From CAYLLN01 sp964384375 (GTDB lineage Bacteria > Planctomycetota > Planctomycetia > Pirellulales > Pirellulaceae), in the NCBI GenBank assembly GCA_964384375.1, contig CAYLLN010000002.1:1-64000 (forward strand): a stretch of 64,000 bases of DNA, written 5' to 3'. The position numbers were made by a program, and so were the translations under genes. Positions 17,268-24,820 of the stretch are shown here, piece by piece (position 1 is the first letter of the stretch; each line of letters opens with the position of its first letter). The notes beneath the pieces were generated by a model that was not told the DNA's origin, searched no databases, and saw only the letters and a list, made by a program, of their open reading frames with translations.

Positions 17268-17912
17268 TCAGGATTTTTCCACGCCGGTCTCCACGGCACG
17301 CCGAAGCCACGCTCGGGCAAAGGCCCAGTGCCGCCCTGCCGTCCGCTCGGAAATGCCCAGTGCCGCCGCTGCGTCGGGCAGCGTAAGACCGGCGAAATAT
17401 CGGAGTTTCACCACCTCGGCCTGTTCAGGAAACTCAACAGCCAGTAGGTCCAGGGCAGCATCGAGTGCGATCAGGTCTTCCTGCACCTCCGGAGCAGCAA
17501 CCAGGTCCGGCTCCAGATCGACCCGGGCCAGGTCGCCACCGCGCTTTGCTGCTCCCTTCCGCCGCGCTCGATCAACCAAAATCCGCCGCATCGCTTCGGC
17601 AGCCGCGGCGAAGAAGTGGCCGCGCGAGGAGAAGGAAGGGGATCGGGATTCGGGGCTAGGGGCTGAGGGTGGTTGGTCGGAGCGATCCCCCTCAGTCCCC
17701 AGTCCCGAACCCCGAGCCCCCTGTCCTCCCACCATCCGCAAAAAAGCTTCATGCACCAATGCCGTCGCCTGCAGCGTCTGCCCTGGCTTCTCCTGCGCCA
17801 AGCGAGCCGCGGCCAACTCCCGCAGCTCTTGATACACGAGCGGCAAGAGCTGCTCGGCTGCTCCGGTCTCTCCTTGCTCGATTTGCGTCAGCAATTTCGT
17901 CACGTGCGACAT
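17268..17912 (-). CDS. ECF-type RNA polymerase sigma factor paired with the kinase
   Basis: 214 aa with the pattern of the planctomycete/acidobacterial ECF group (TIGR02999-like): LLPLVYQELRELAAARLAQE, LQATALVHEAFLRMV, HFFAAAAEAMRRILVDRARRK in region 2, and LDLLAVEFPEQAEVVKLRYFAGLT-type region 4 with the helix-turn-helix LPDAAAALGISERTAGRHW. No anti-sigma gene is adjacent; the kinase lies 77 bases downstream on the same strand, a very common pairing in Planctomycetes, so kinase-dependent control is likely (inference). Oddity: residues ~65-95 between LRMVGGQ and SRGHFF are a ~30-residue Ser/Pro/Gly insertion coded by an inverted phrase repeat, at a position where relatives have only a few residues. 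Confidence 0.9.
   Translation of the reverse strand: MSHVTKLLTQIEQGETGAAEQLLPLVYQELRELAAARLAQEKPGQTLQATALVHEAFLRMVGGQGARGSGLGTEGDRSDQPPSAPSPESRSPSFSSRGHFFAAAAEAMRRILVDRARRKGAAKRGGDLARVDLEPDLVAAPEVQEDLIALDAALDLLAVEFPEQAEVVKLRYFAGLTLPDAAAALGISERTAGRHWAFARAWLRRAVETGVEKS
17628..17720. repeat. Inverted phrase repeat inside the ECF sigma gene
   Basis: Left arm built of CGGGGCTAGGGGCTGAGGG-like phrases and right arm CCCTCAGTCCCCAGTCCCG, an imperfect ~25-bp palindrome with a ~20-base loop. It is in frame, so the host gene is not broken. Confidence 0.8.
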
Positions 17913-18056
17913 CGCCCAATTGTCGTCAGGCGTCCGTCCAATCGCAATCGACTTGCCGCTGTTGCCGTTGGCGTCTGCAATGCTTCAATCGGCGGCCCTC
18001 CCTTCGTATGATGGCTCTTCACGAGGCGGCCATTCGCTCGTTCCCTCAGGTTCACC

Positions 18057-19610
18057 ATGCATCGCACTCTCGGATTGCTGGCGGCACTTATCGCCTGGTT
18101 CTTTTCGCCGATTGCCGCTTGCGCTGAAGACGCGCTCACGCGGAAGATCGACGAGTTCCTCGCTCAACCGCACTTGCAGACGGCGCACGTCGGCTTTCTG
18201 TTCGTTGATCTGGCCAGCGGCGAAACGGTGCTGGCACGCGACAGCGGCAAGCTCTTTGCCCCTGCGTCGGTGACGAAGCTCTTCTCAACGGCTGCCGCCT
18301 TGGATGCGCTCGGGGCCGATCATCGCTTCCGCACACCGATTCACTATCGTGGCGCGCTCACGGACGGCACGCTCGAAGGGGATCTGATTCTGGTGGCCAG
18401 CGGCGACATGACGCTCGGCGGCCGGACGACCGAGTCGGGCGAGATCGCTTTTCAGGATTCCGACCACATCTATGCCAACTGGATGCCCGATTCGACCCTC
18501 ACCCCGCAAGATCCGCTTGCAGGTATTCGCGATCTGGCCAAGCAGGTGGCGGCCAGCGGCATCAAGAAGGTGCGTGGCGATGTGCTCATCGACACGCGAC
18601 TGTTCGACCACACCGAAGGCTCCGGCAGCGGACCGAGCACAATCACGCCGATCCAGGTGAACGACAACGTGATCGACTTCACGTTCGAGCCGACCGAGCC
18701 CGGCCAGCCGGCGAAGGTGACGTGGCGTCCGCAAACCGCCCTTTTCCAGATAGAAACGCAAGTCGAAACGGTCCGCGAGGACGTGCCGCTCGAAACCTGG
18801 ATCAAGCCGCAGGGGGACGGAAAGATTCTGGTGACGGGCAAAATCCCAGCCAATAAGAAGAAGCTCGTGCGGATTTACGAAGTCCCCGATCCGTCGGCCT
18901 TCGCTCGTGCCATGCTGATCGAGGCGCTTCGTGCGGAAGGGGTCGAAGTGGCCGCGGAGCTCAAGCAAAAGCATCCCGACACGCCGCTTCCCACGGCAGA
19001 CGGCTATAGCACCTTGCCGAAGGTGGCGGAACTTGTCTCGCCCCCCTTTGGCGAGAATGCGAAGCTGATCCTCAAGGTGAGCCACAACCTCCATGCGAGC
19101 ACATTGCCGCTGCTTACGGCCGTTGCCAAGGGAAAACGAACCGTCGAAGATGGCCTGAAAGCGGAAGGGGCCTTTCTGAAGAGTGCCGGCTTGTCGGACA
19201 GCGGCATCAGCTTCGGTGGCGGTGCCGGCGGCTCGCGGGCCGACTACGTCACGCCGGAGGCGACAGTGCGGCTTCTGCGGCACATGGCGACTCGACCCGA
19301 TTTCGCCGTGTATGAGCGAGCCCTGCCAATTCTCGGTGTCGATGGGACGCTGGCCAAGTCATGCAGTGCCGACAGCCCGGCCAAGGGAAAGGTGATGGCC
19401 AAGACCGGCACGCTCGTCTGGGACAACCTGCTCGCCGACCGCGGCCTCCTTACCAGCAAGGCCCTAGGAGGCTACTTGACGACCGCCAGCGGAAAGAAGC
19501 TCGCCTTCGCCGTCTTTGTGAACGGCGTCCACATGAAAGATGGTATCGACACGAAGCGGATCGGCAGTGATCTAGGGAAGCTGTGCGAGATTGTCGTCGT
19601 TGAGCGATAA
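18057..19610 (+). CDS. dacB: D-alanyl-D-alanine carboxypeptidase / PBP4-type (S13)
   Basis: 517 aa with a signal peptide (MHRTLGLLAALIAWFFSPIA, cut near ACAED). Active-site motifs of the S13 family are all present: SVTK (Ser71, Lys74), SHN (Ser342, Asn344) and KTG (449-451). The ~200-residue insert after the SxxK motif, with GDLILVASGDMTLGG and VNDNVIDFTF, is characteristic of PBP4. AGG sits 6 bases before the ATG. It would cleave terminal D-Ala or peptide crosslinks in periplasmic peptidoglycan, consistent with present evidence that planctomycetes have a wall. Divergently arranged from the sigma gene (144-base gap with a TATGAT -10-like hexamer at 18006). Single-gene unit. Confidence 0.9.
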   Translation: MHRTLGLLAALIAWFFSPIAACAEDALTRKIDEFLAQPHLQTAHVGFLFVDLASGETVLARDSGKLFAPASVTKLFSTAAALDALGADHRFRTPIHYRGALTDGTLEGDLILVASGDMTLGGRTTESGEIAFQDSDHIYANWMPDSTLTPQDPLAGIRDLAKQVAASGIKKVRGDVLIDTRLFDHTEGSGSGPSTITPIQVNDNVIDFTFEPTEPGQPAKVTWRPQTALFQIETQVETVREDVPLETWIKPQGDGKILVTGKIPANKKKLVRIYEVPDPSAFARAMLIEALRAEGVEVAAELKQKHPDTPLPTADGYSTLPKVAELVSPPFGENAKLILKVSHNLHASTLPLLTAVAKGKRTVEDGLKAEGAFLKSAGLSDSGISFGGGAGGSRADYVTPEATVRLLRHMATRPDFAVYERALPILGVDGTLAKSCSADSPAKGKVMAKTGTLVWDNLLADRGLLTSKALGGYLTTASGKKLAFAVFVNGVHMKDGIDTKRIGSDLGKLCEIVVVER

Positions 19611-19842
19611 ACGAATGCAGGATGGCGGGATGCGAAGAACGAAATTCACGTCTCCAGGCCGCCCTTCAGTTTGTTGCGACACGCAGGACGTGCATGGCGA
19701 GATGTGATGCGAGTCATCCCGAAGCTTGCTTGTTGCCTTAAATGCGCCTAGCAGCGCATGTCACGGTGTCCATTTATGAACCGTGAAGGTGGAGACAAGC
19801 GTCGCCTGCCATTCCGTCGCGGTTGGCACAGATCGCTTGCTA

Positions 19843-20094
19843 TCAGGATTCCAAGCAAATCTGAAAATCGCAACCGCTGTCGGCGCCCGTGCCGATAATG
19901 CCGTCGAAAAGATCCTCCCGCAGGACGAAATCGAAGCTACTGCCGCGATCGGCGATGCTCACCGTCAGGATCTTGCCGAGTTCAGGATCGCAAGAATAAG
20001 CACCCAATCCGCGGAGCAGCGTCTTGCGACCACCACGGGAAAGCTCGAGCGCGATCGTAGCCCGATCGAGCTGGGCCATACAATTCACCAGCAT
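19843..20094 (-). CDS. Small hypothetical protein
   Basis: 83 aa, starting MLVNCMAQLDRATIALEL. I do not recognise it. A good ribosome-binding site (GAAGAGGAA, 7 bases before the ATG on the minus strand) and a balanced composition favour a real gene. The middle (LGAYSCDPELGKILTVSIADRGSSFDFVL) alternates like beta strands. No signal peptide or membrane span. It is alone in a gap of nearly 1 kb and has the opposite orientation to both neighbours, so it could also be a remnant. Confidence 0.4.
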   Translation of the reverse strand: MLVNCMAQLDRATIALELSRGGRKTLLRGLGAYSCDPELGKILTVSIADRGSSFDFVLREDLFDGIIGTGADSGCDFQICLES

Positions 20095-20569
20095 GGAGAG
20101 TTCCTCTTCTCGTGCGTCGTCGTGCGGTCCACTCGTTGCCCGTTAGCGGCCGCAAGTTGAGGGAGCCAGCCAACCCGGCTCACTCCGTGTTTACATGGGT
20201 TATAGGCCAGTCGAGAATCTTAACTGACGGCGGTTTTCCGCTTTGAATCGATGAATTTGGCACCGGAACAAATATCCCGCAGCCACATCTCAATCACCCA
20301 ATTAGCAATAAAACAGGGTGCGATCTTGGATCCTAAGTCATTTGCATGAATATACTTATGTCGCAGCTGTCGAATTCTTGTGAATTCGCTCTGAGTTTCT
20401 TCGCCAGAGTGTTGCAATTCCCGCAACCTCGTCTATCATGCTCGGAGAGTTGCGATCTTTTGCAGTTTCTGCGAGGGTTGCGACTGTAACCCAAGGGGAC
20501 GAAGTCCGCGCACAACTAGACTTTCCGGTCTAAATCTTCCAGCGCTCCCACCGCTTCGTCCTCCCTTCT
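20095..20569. other. AT-richer intergenic region upstream of the exosortase locus
   Basis: About 475 bases with no convincing gene; clearly lower GC than its surroundings between ~20220 and ~20440. It holds GTTGC/GCAAC motifs and a promoter-like pair, listed separately. I see no tRNA-like or riboswitch-like fold by eye. Confidence 0.55.
20412..20439 (+). promoter_or_regulatory. Possible promoter of the sigma-exosortase operon with GTTGC repeats
   Basis: TTGCAA (20412-20417), 16 bases, TATCAT (20434-20439). The region also has GTTGC at 20411, 20449 and 20477 and its complement GCAAC at 20423; the first pair makes an inverted repeat over the -35, and GTTGCGA recurs 28 bases apart downstream. 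This could be an operator, about 130 bases before the first gene. By eye only. Confidence 0.3.
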
Positions 20570-21319
20570 GTGTCCCGGGTTTCTCGCCAACGTCCGGCAG
20601 TTTCGCGCTCAACGAATGCACCCGTTTCGCGCGCAGCCAAGCCGCAGCCGAAGACGGCCACAGCGGTGAAGCCCACAGCGATGAAGCCAAGCGTCGTTCA
20701 GAAGTCCGCAGCCCGTTCCGTGGCTAAAGCGAAAGCACCTCCAGTGCCGCCAGCTCCCGACGAAGCGACGGCGGCTGTTCTTGCCGATCGGGCCCTGGTT
20801 GAGCAGTGCATTCGCGGCGACGTGCGTGCCTGGTCGCTTCTCTATCAGCAGACACACGATTCGCTCCTGGCCACGATCAGCAGCTTTCTGGGCCGCGCCG
20901 GGCAGGATCGGAATCTCGTTGAAGAAATTGCGGCTCGCGTGTGGTATGCCGTCGTCAAGGACAACTTCACGCTCCTGGCCAAGTTCGACGTTCGCCGCGG
21001 CTGCCGCATCTCGACTTTCCTTTCGGTGCTCGCCAAGAGCGAAACGCGGATGCTGTTTCGTTCGGAAAAACGCCGCAAGAACCGCGAACAACTCGTCTCC
21101 CGTCCCGAAGTGGACGGCCATTCCAACAACTCAGCGGCACTGGCGTCGGATGAAGAGTTCTTAGGGACACTGTCGCCGGCCGAGCGAGCGTTCTATTTCG
21201 ATGTTCTCTTGGCGACGTCCGACAACGGGGAAATCGCCAAGCAGGGTTATTCGTCCACCAATATCTGGCAACTCAACTTTCGCGTGCGGAAAAAACTCGA
21301 GCGATTCATTCTCGACTGA
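20570..21319 (+). CDS. Divergent sigma-70-like (ECF-type) factor next to exosortase
   Basis: 249 aa from GTG 20570. Residues ~1-68 are a basic Ala/Lys/Pro/Ser-rich low-complexity extension. A region-2-like part follows (LVEQCIRGDVRAWSLLYQQ, LVEEIAARVWYAVVKDNF, FDVRRGCRISTFLSVLAKSE) and a weak region 4 (LSPAERAFYFDVLLA, EIAKQGYSSTNIWQLNFRVRKKLERF). The order and spacing match ECF sigma factors, but region 4 is atypical. It lies 72 bases upstream of the exosortase gene on the same strand and is the first gene of the glycan locus, so it is a good candidate for its dedicated transcription factor (inference). An internal ATG could be the true start, removing part of the tail. Confidence 0.7.
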   Translation: MSRVSRQRPAVSRSTNAPVSRAAKPQPKTATAVKPTAMKPSVVQKSAARSVAKAKAPPVPPAPDEATAAVLADRALVEQCIRGDVRAWSLLYQQTHDSLLATISSFLGRAGQDRNLVEEIAARVWYAVVKDNFTLLAKFDVRRGCRISTFLSVLAKSETRMLFRSEKRRKNREQLVSRPEVDGHSNNSAALASDEEFLGTLSPAERAFYFDVLLATSDNGEIAKQGYSSTNIWQLNFRVRKKLERFILD

Positions 21320-21391
21320 ACTTCCGCGATTGGCGACTCGGCCGAGATGCCGGGCCTCTCGCGAATGTTCGTTCGTCCCAGGCAGCTAGCC

Positions 21392-22429
21392 ATGTCCTCC
21401 GTTAAACCTCTCCCATCGCAGCCAACACCGTCGTCGGTTCCCGTCGTCGGTCGTCGGCAGAAGTCGAAAAACAAGCCCGATGCCCGTCCCACGGGCCCAG
21501 CCGCTCGAAAGGCGCCTCCCCCCAGCGTTGCCACTGTTGAAAGCGGCAATTGGCAGCTTTCGCTGGCTGTCGGTGTCGTGTGTGCGATCGTCGGCGTCTG
21601 GTCGTACTGGTCCACGCTGTCGTCCCTCGCTCACACCTGGTACACGGTTCCCGATTACTCACACGGTTTTTTGATCGTGCCACTGGCGATTGTGTTTTGC
21701 GTGGTTCGCTACCGGATCAATCCGGCCAGTTTTCCTGGCGTGGGGCCAAGCAGTTGGCTCATCGGTCTGCCGCTTCTCGCACTGGCAATCGCCATGCGCA
21801 TCGCTGCGAGCCGCTACTACTTTGATTTTCTCGACGGGTGGTCGATTCTGCCTTGGGCAGCGGCCTCGGTGGCGTTGCTGGGAGGCTGGCGGCTTTTGGT
21901 GTGGAGTCTCCCGTCCATCGGTTTTCTGTGGTTCATGGTGCCGCTCCCGTTCGGCTGGGAGACGATGGCGAGCCTCCCGCTGCAAAAGATTGCCACCAAG
22001 CTGAGTTGCTACGGCTTGCAACTACTCGGTCAGCCGGCGTTTTCCGAAGGAAATGTGATCCTGATCGGCGAAAATCAGCTGGAAGTCGCTCAGGCCTGCT
22101 CCGGTCTGCGACTGTTTATGTCGGTCATCGCCGTGGCCTATGCCTATGTTGTCCTGGTGCCCCGTCCCTGGTGGCAGAAGTCGCTGCTCGCAGTGTCGGT
22201 CGTGCCCATCGCCATTATTTCCAATGCAACGCGGATCGTCGTCACGGGCCTGCTCTATCAATTCACGACCGGCGAGACCGCCCATTGGTTTTCGCACGAA
22301 GCTGCCGGAATCGCGATGATCGTGCAGGCCGGATTGATGCTGGGCTGCGTGCATTGGTACTTGGACAAGCTCTTTCCTGAAGTGGATGAACTCGATGTGA
22401 GCGCGATCGTACGCCAGTCGCACGCGTAA
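21392..22429 (+). CDS. Exosortase (membrane transpeptidase-like sorting enzyme)
   Basis: 345 aa from ATG 21392. After a basic Pro/Lys-rich cytoplasmic segment come about eight membrane helices. The catalytic triad of the exosortase/archaeosortase family is present: Cys in QACSGLRLF, Arg in SNATRIVVT and His in WFSHEAAG. The PDYSHGFLIVPLA motif near the first loops is also diagnostic. Exosortases cleave and sort PEP-CTERM-like proteins, probably onto a glycolipid carrier. The partner EpsI-like gene lies 7 kb downstream in the same operon rather than fused. No substrate with a C-terminal sorting tripartite signal is encoded in this window. The longer frame from 21347 is possible but unconvincing. 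Confidence 0.92.
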   Translation: MSSVKPLPSQPTPSSVPVVGRRQKSKNKPDARPTGPAARKAPPPSVATVESGNWQLSLAVGVVCAIVGVWSYWSTLSSLAHTWYTVPDYSHGFLIVPLAIVFCVVRYRINPASFPGVGPSSWLIGLPLLALAIAMRIAASRYYFDFLDGWSILPWAAASVALLGGWRLLVWSLPSIGFLWFMVPLPFGWETMASLPLQKIATKLSCYGLQLLGQPAFSEGNVILIGENQLEVAQACSGLRLFMSVIAVAYAYVVLVPRPWWQKSLLAVSVVPIAIISNATRIVVTGLLYQFTTGETAHWFSHEAAGIAMIVQAGLMLGCVHWYLDKLFPEVDELDVSAIVRQSHA

Positions 22430-22529
22430 GTGCAGCTGGCAACTGAGCCGTCCGCACGCGAGGCAACGCCGGCGACTCAGCACCCGATCGAACTCGATCT
22501 GACCGGAACACGAAGACGGAACTACCCTG

Positions 22530-24755
22530 ATGTCCCTGCCCGCTCAGTTTCACTCCTCCTTGCCACATCCCCCAGCTCCAGGCGGGATGCCCCAGATCAA
22601 CATCCATACGATTCTGGTGGCCCTGCGGTGTTGGTGGCATATCGCCTTGCCTCTGGGCCTGCTTTTGGCAGCCGGCGCCGCGGTCGTCGTTTACTACGCC
22701 ACGAAGCCGACGTACACGGCTCAGAACTGGATTCGCATCTATCAGCGTCCTATGCAAATCCTGCAAGGGACAGGCGGGGACGACCCGCAGCGGTTTGTCG
22801 CCAACCAGATTCAACTGCTCACCAGCCCCCCCGTGTTGGAGCCCGTGATCGGCTTGCGTGCCGTCATGAGCACGCCGGAGCTGCGTCGCGAAGTGGACCC
22901 ACTCGGCTATCTGCGCAAGAATCTCCGCGTCAAGCCTCAAGGAAACTCCGACTTCTTCGTGATCGAGTTCACGAGCGAAGACCCGGCCAAGGCGGCGCTG
23001 ATTGTGAATGAAGTTGCCAATTCGTACATCGCGCTCTTTCAGAAGCACGACGCGAAAGTCAGCCAAGACATGATCAAGGAACTCGATAGCCAGTCCAAAC
23101 AGCAATACGGCGAAGTCGAGCGTCTGCGGGGGGTCGTCAACAGCCTGACAAAGCAAGTGGCGGGCGAAACACCGGGGAGCGGGATGTCGAAGCGCGATTC
23201 CAATCGCGCCACAACGATTCAGGATCAGTTGGAAGCTCAACTGCTTAACGCGGAAATCGAGTTCATGACGACGCAGGCCGAGCTGAATGCCGAGCAAAAG
23301 CTACTCCTGAAAGAAGACTTCACTCCCCCGGCCGAACTCGTCGAGCGCCGGTTGCTCGCGGATCAGGAATTGAACGCCCTCAAAGCGACGCTTCAGGCCG
23401 ATCAAGAGAAGGCCGAAGGGCACAAGAAAGCCTCGAAGAATTTGGCAACGAACACTGTCTATCAGCAGCTCGCCAAGAAGATCACGGCGGCCGAAACCTC
23501 CCTTGCCAAGCTCACCGAGGAACGTCGGAAGCTGTACGCCGGCGAGATCGAGAACGCCGGCCGCTCGAAACGTCAAGCGCAGATCGAAACGCTCCAGGCT
23601 CAGCTCGTGAAGATGAACGAGATGATCACCTTCCTGAAGGATCGGCTGAAGACGGAGAGCGGCGAGCTCAAGCAGCATGCCGGTAAGGAACTCGACCTCG
23701 AATTCGCCAAGAACGACGAGGAGCGAGCCACTCTGTTTTACAACGCACTAGTCAGCCGCATTCAGCTTTTGCAGTCGGAGCGCAAAGCGCCGGAACGGGT
23801 CGAGGGTTTCCGTTCGGCAACGGAGCCGACGCGGCCCGATGAGGAGATTCCTTACAAGAAGATGTTGATGGCGGCGTTTGCTGCCTTGGCGATTCCGTTC
23901 GGCCTGGCCGTCGGCATTGAAATGCTGTTTGGTCGCGTGGCCAGCCGGCAGCAACTGGAACATACGGGCAAGATCGCGGTCGTCGGCGAGATCACGAACC
24001 TGCCGCGTCGCCGCCGGAGCCAGGCGGCCGACGGAACGCAGCGTAAAGACGTGCAGCTTTTCGAGGAGAGCATCAACGGGTTGCGGACCTACTTGTCTCT
24101 CATCGGAGCGGCCCGTGGTCGCCACGTGCTCGCCGTGACCAGCGCCATCAGCCGCGAGGGGAAAACCAGTCTCGCCGCGCAGCTGGCCATCAGCGTCGCG
24201 AATGCCACCGGGAAGCCGACGCTGCTCATCGATGGCGATATGCGTTCGCCGGACATTCACCGCATCTTCGGCGTTGAGCTCGGTCCGGGTCTGGCTGAAG
24301 TGCTTGCGAACCGAGTTCCGCTGGAGGAAGCGATTGAAACTGAATTCTGCAGTAACCTGCATTTGCTCACCGCCGGGCGGCTTGGTTCCAGTCCGCACAG
24401 TCTGACCGGCAGCGGCGCGTTCGAGGCCGTGATCGAGAAACTGCGCGGGATGTACGACAACATCATCGTTGACACGCCTCCGATTCTCCCCGCGAGCGAG
24501 TCGCTCTTGATGGCTGGCGCGGCCGACGCCGCCGTCTTGTGCGTGCGACGCGACTATAGCCGCGTCGATCAAGTCAGCGAAGCCGCCAAGCGACTTTCCT
24601 CCGCAGGGGCTCGTGTGGCGGGCGCGGTGCTCAATGGCGTGCCGATGCATCACTACGCCTATCGCTACGGCAGCTACTACTACTCCAGCGAGCGCCGTGG
24701 GGCGAGTGACGACGTTGTCGATTCGAACACCAATGATCCGTCCGAGAAATCCTGA
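22530..24755 (+). CDS. Wzc-type polysaccharide chain-length / tyrosine autokinase
   Basis: 741 aa. An N-terminal Wzz-like part has a first membrane helix at ~42-62 and a long coiled-coil periplasmic domain (residues ~170-400: SKQQYGEVERLR, LEAQLLNAEIEF), then a second helix (MLMAAFAALAIPFGLAVGIE). The cytoplasmic BY-kinase part has Walker A at ~538-546 (AISREGKTS), Walker A' LLIDGDMRSP and Walker B NIIVDTPP. The C-terminal tail has a Tyr cluster (HHYAYRYGSYYYSSER) for autophosphorylation. It would control polymer length and export. In proteobacterial exosortase loci these two halves are often separate genes; here they are fused. Confidence 0.92.
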   Translation: MSLPAQFHSSLPHPPAPGGMPQINIHTILVALRCWWHIALPLGLLLAAGAAVVVYYATKPTYTAQNWIRIYQRPMQILQGTGGDDPQRFVANQIQLLTSPPVLEPVIGLRAVMSTPELRREVDPLGYLRKNLRVKPQGNSDFFVIEFTSEDPAKAALIVNEVANSYIALFQKHDAKVSQDMIKELDSQSKQQYGEVERLRGVVNSLTKQVAGETPGSGMSKRDSNRATTIQDQLEAQLLNAEIEFMTTQAELNAEQKLLLKEDFTPPAELVERRLLADQELNALKATLQADQEKAEGHKKASKNLATNTVYQQLAKKITAAETSLAKLTEERRKLYAGEIENAGRSKRQAQIETLQAQLVKMNEMITFLKDRLKTESGELKQHAGKELDLEFAKNDEERATLFYNALVSRIQLLQSERKAPERVEGFRSATEPTRPDEEIPYKKMLMAAFAALAIPFGLAVGIEMLFGRVASRQQLEHTGKIAVVGEITNLPRRRRSQAADGTQRKDVQLFEESINGLRTYLSLIGAARGRHVLAVTSAISREGKTSLAAQLAISVANATGKPTLLIDGDMRSPDIHRIFGVELGPGLAEVLANRVPLEEAIETEFCSNLHLLTAGRLGSSPHSLTGSGAFEAVIEKLRGMYDNIIVDTPPILPASESLLMAGAADAAVLCVRRDYSRVDQVSEAAKRLSSAGARVAGAVLNGVPMHHYAYRYGSYYYSSERRGASDDVVDSNTNDPSEKS

Positions 24756-24820
24756 ATTCCTCGGCGGTTCAATTCCTACTACCGCAATCTGAATCACATT
24801 CGTACGTATTGCTCACTCCC

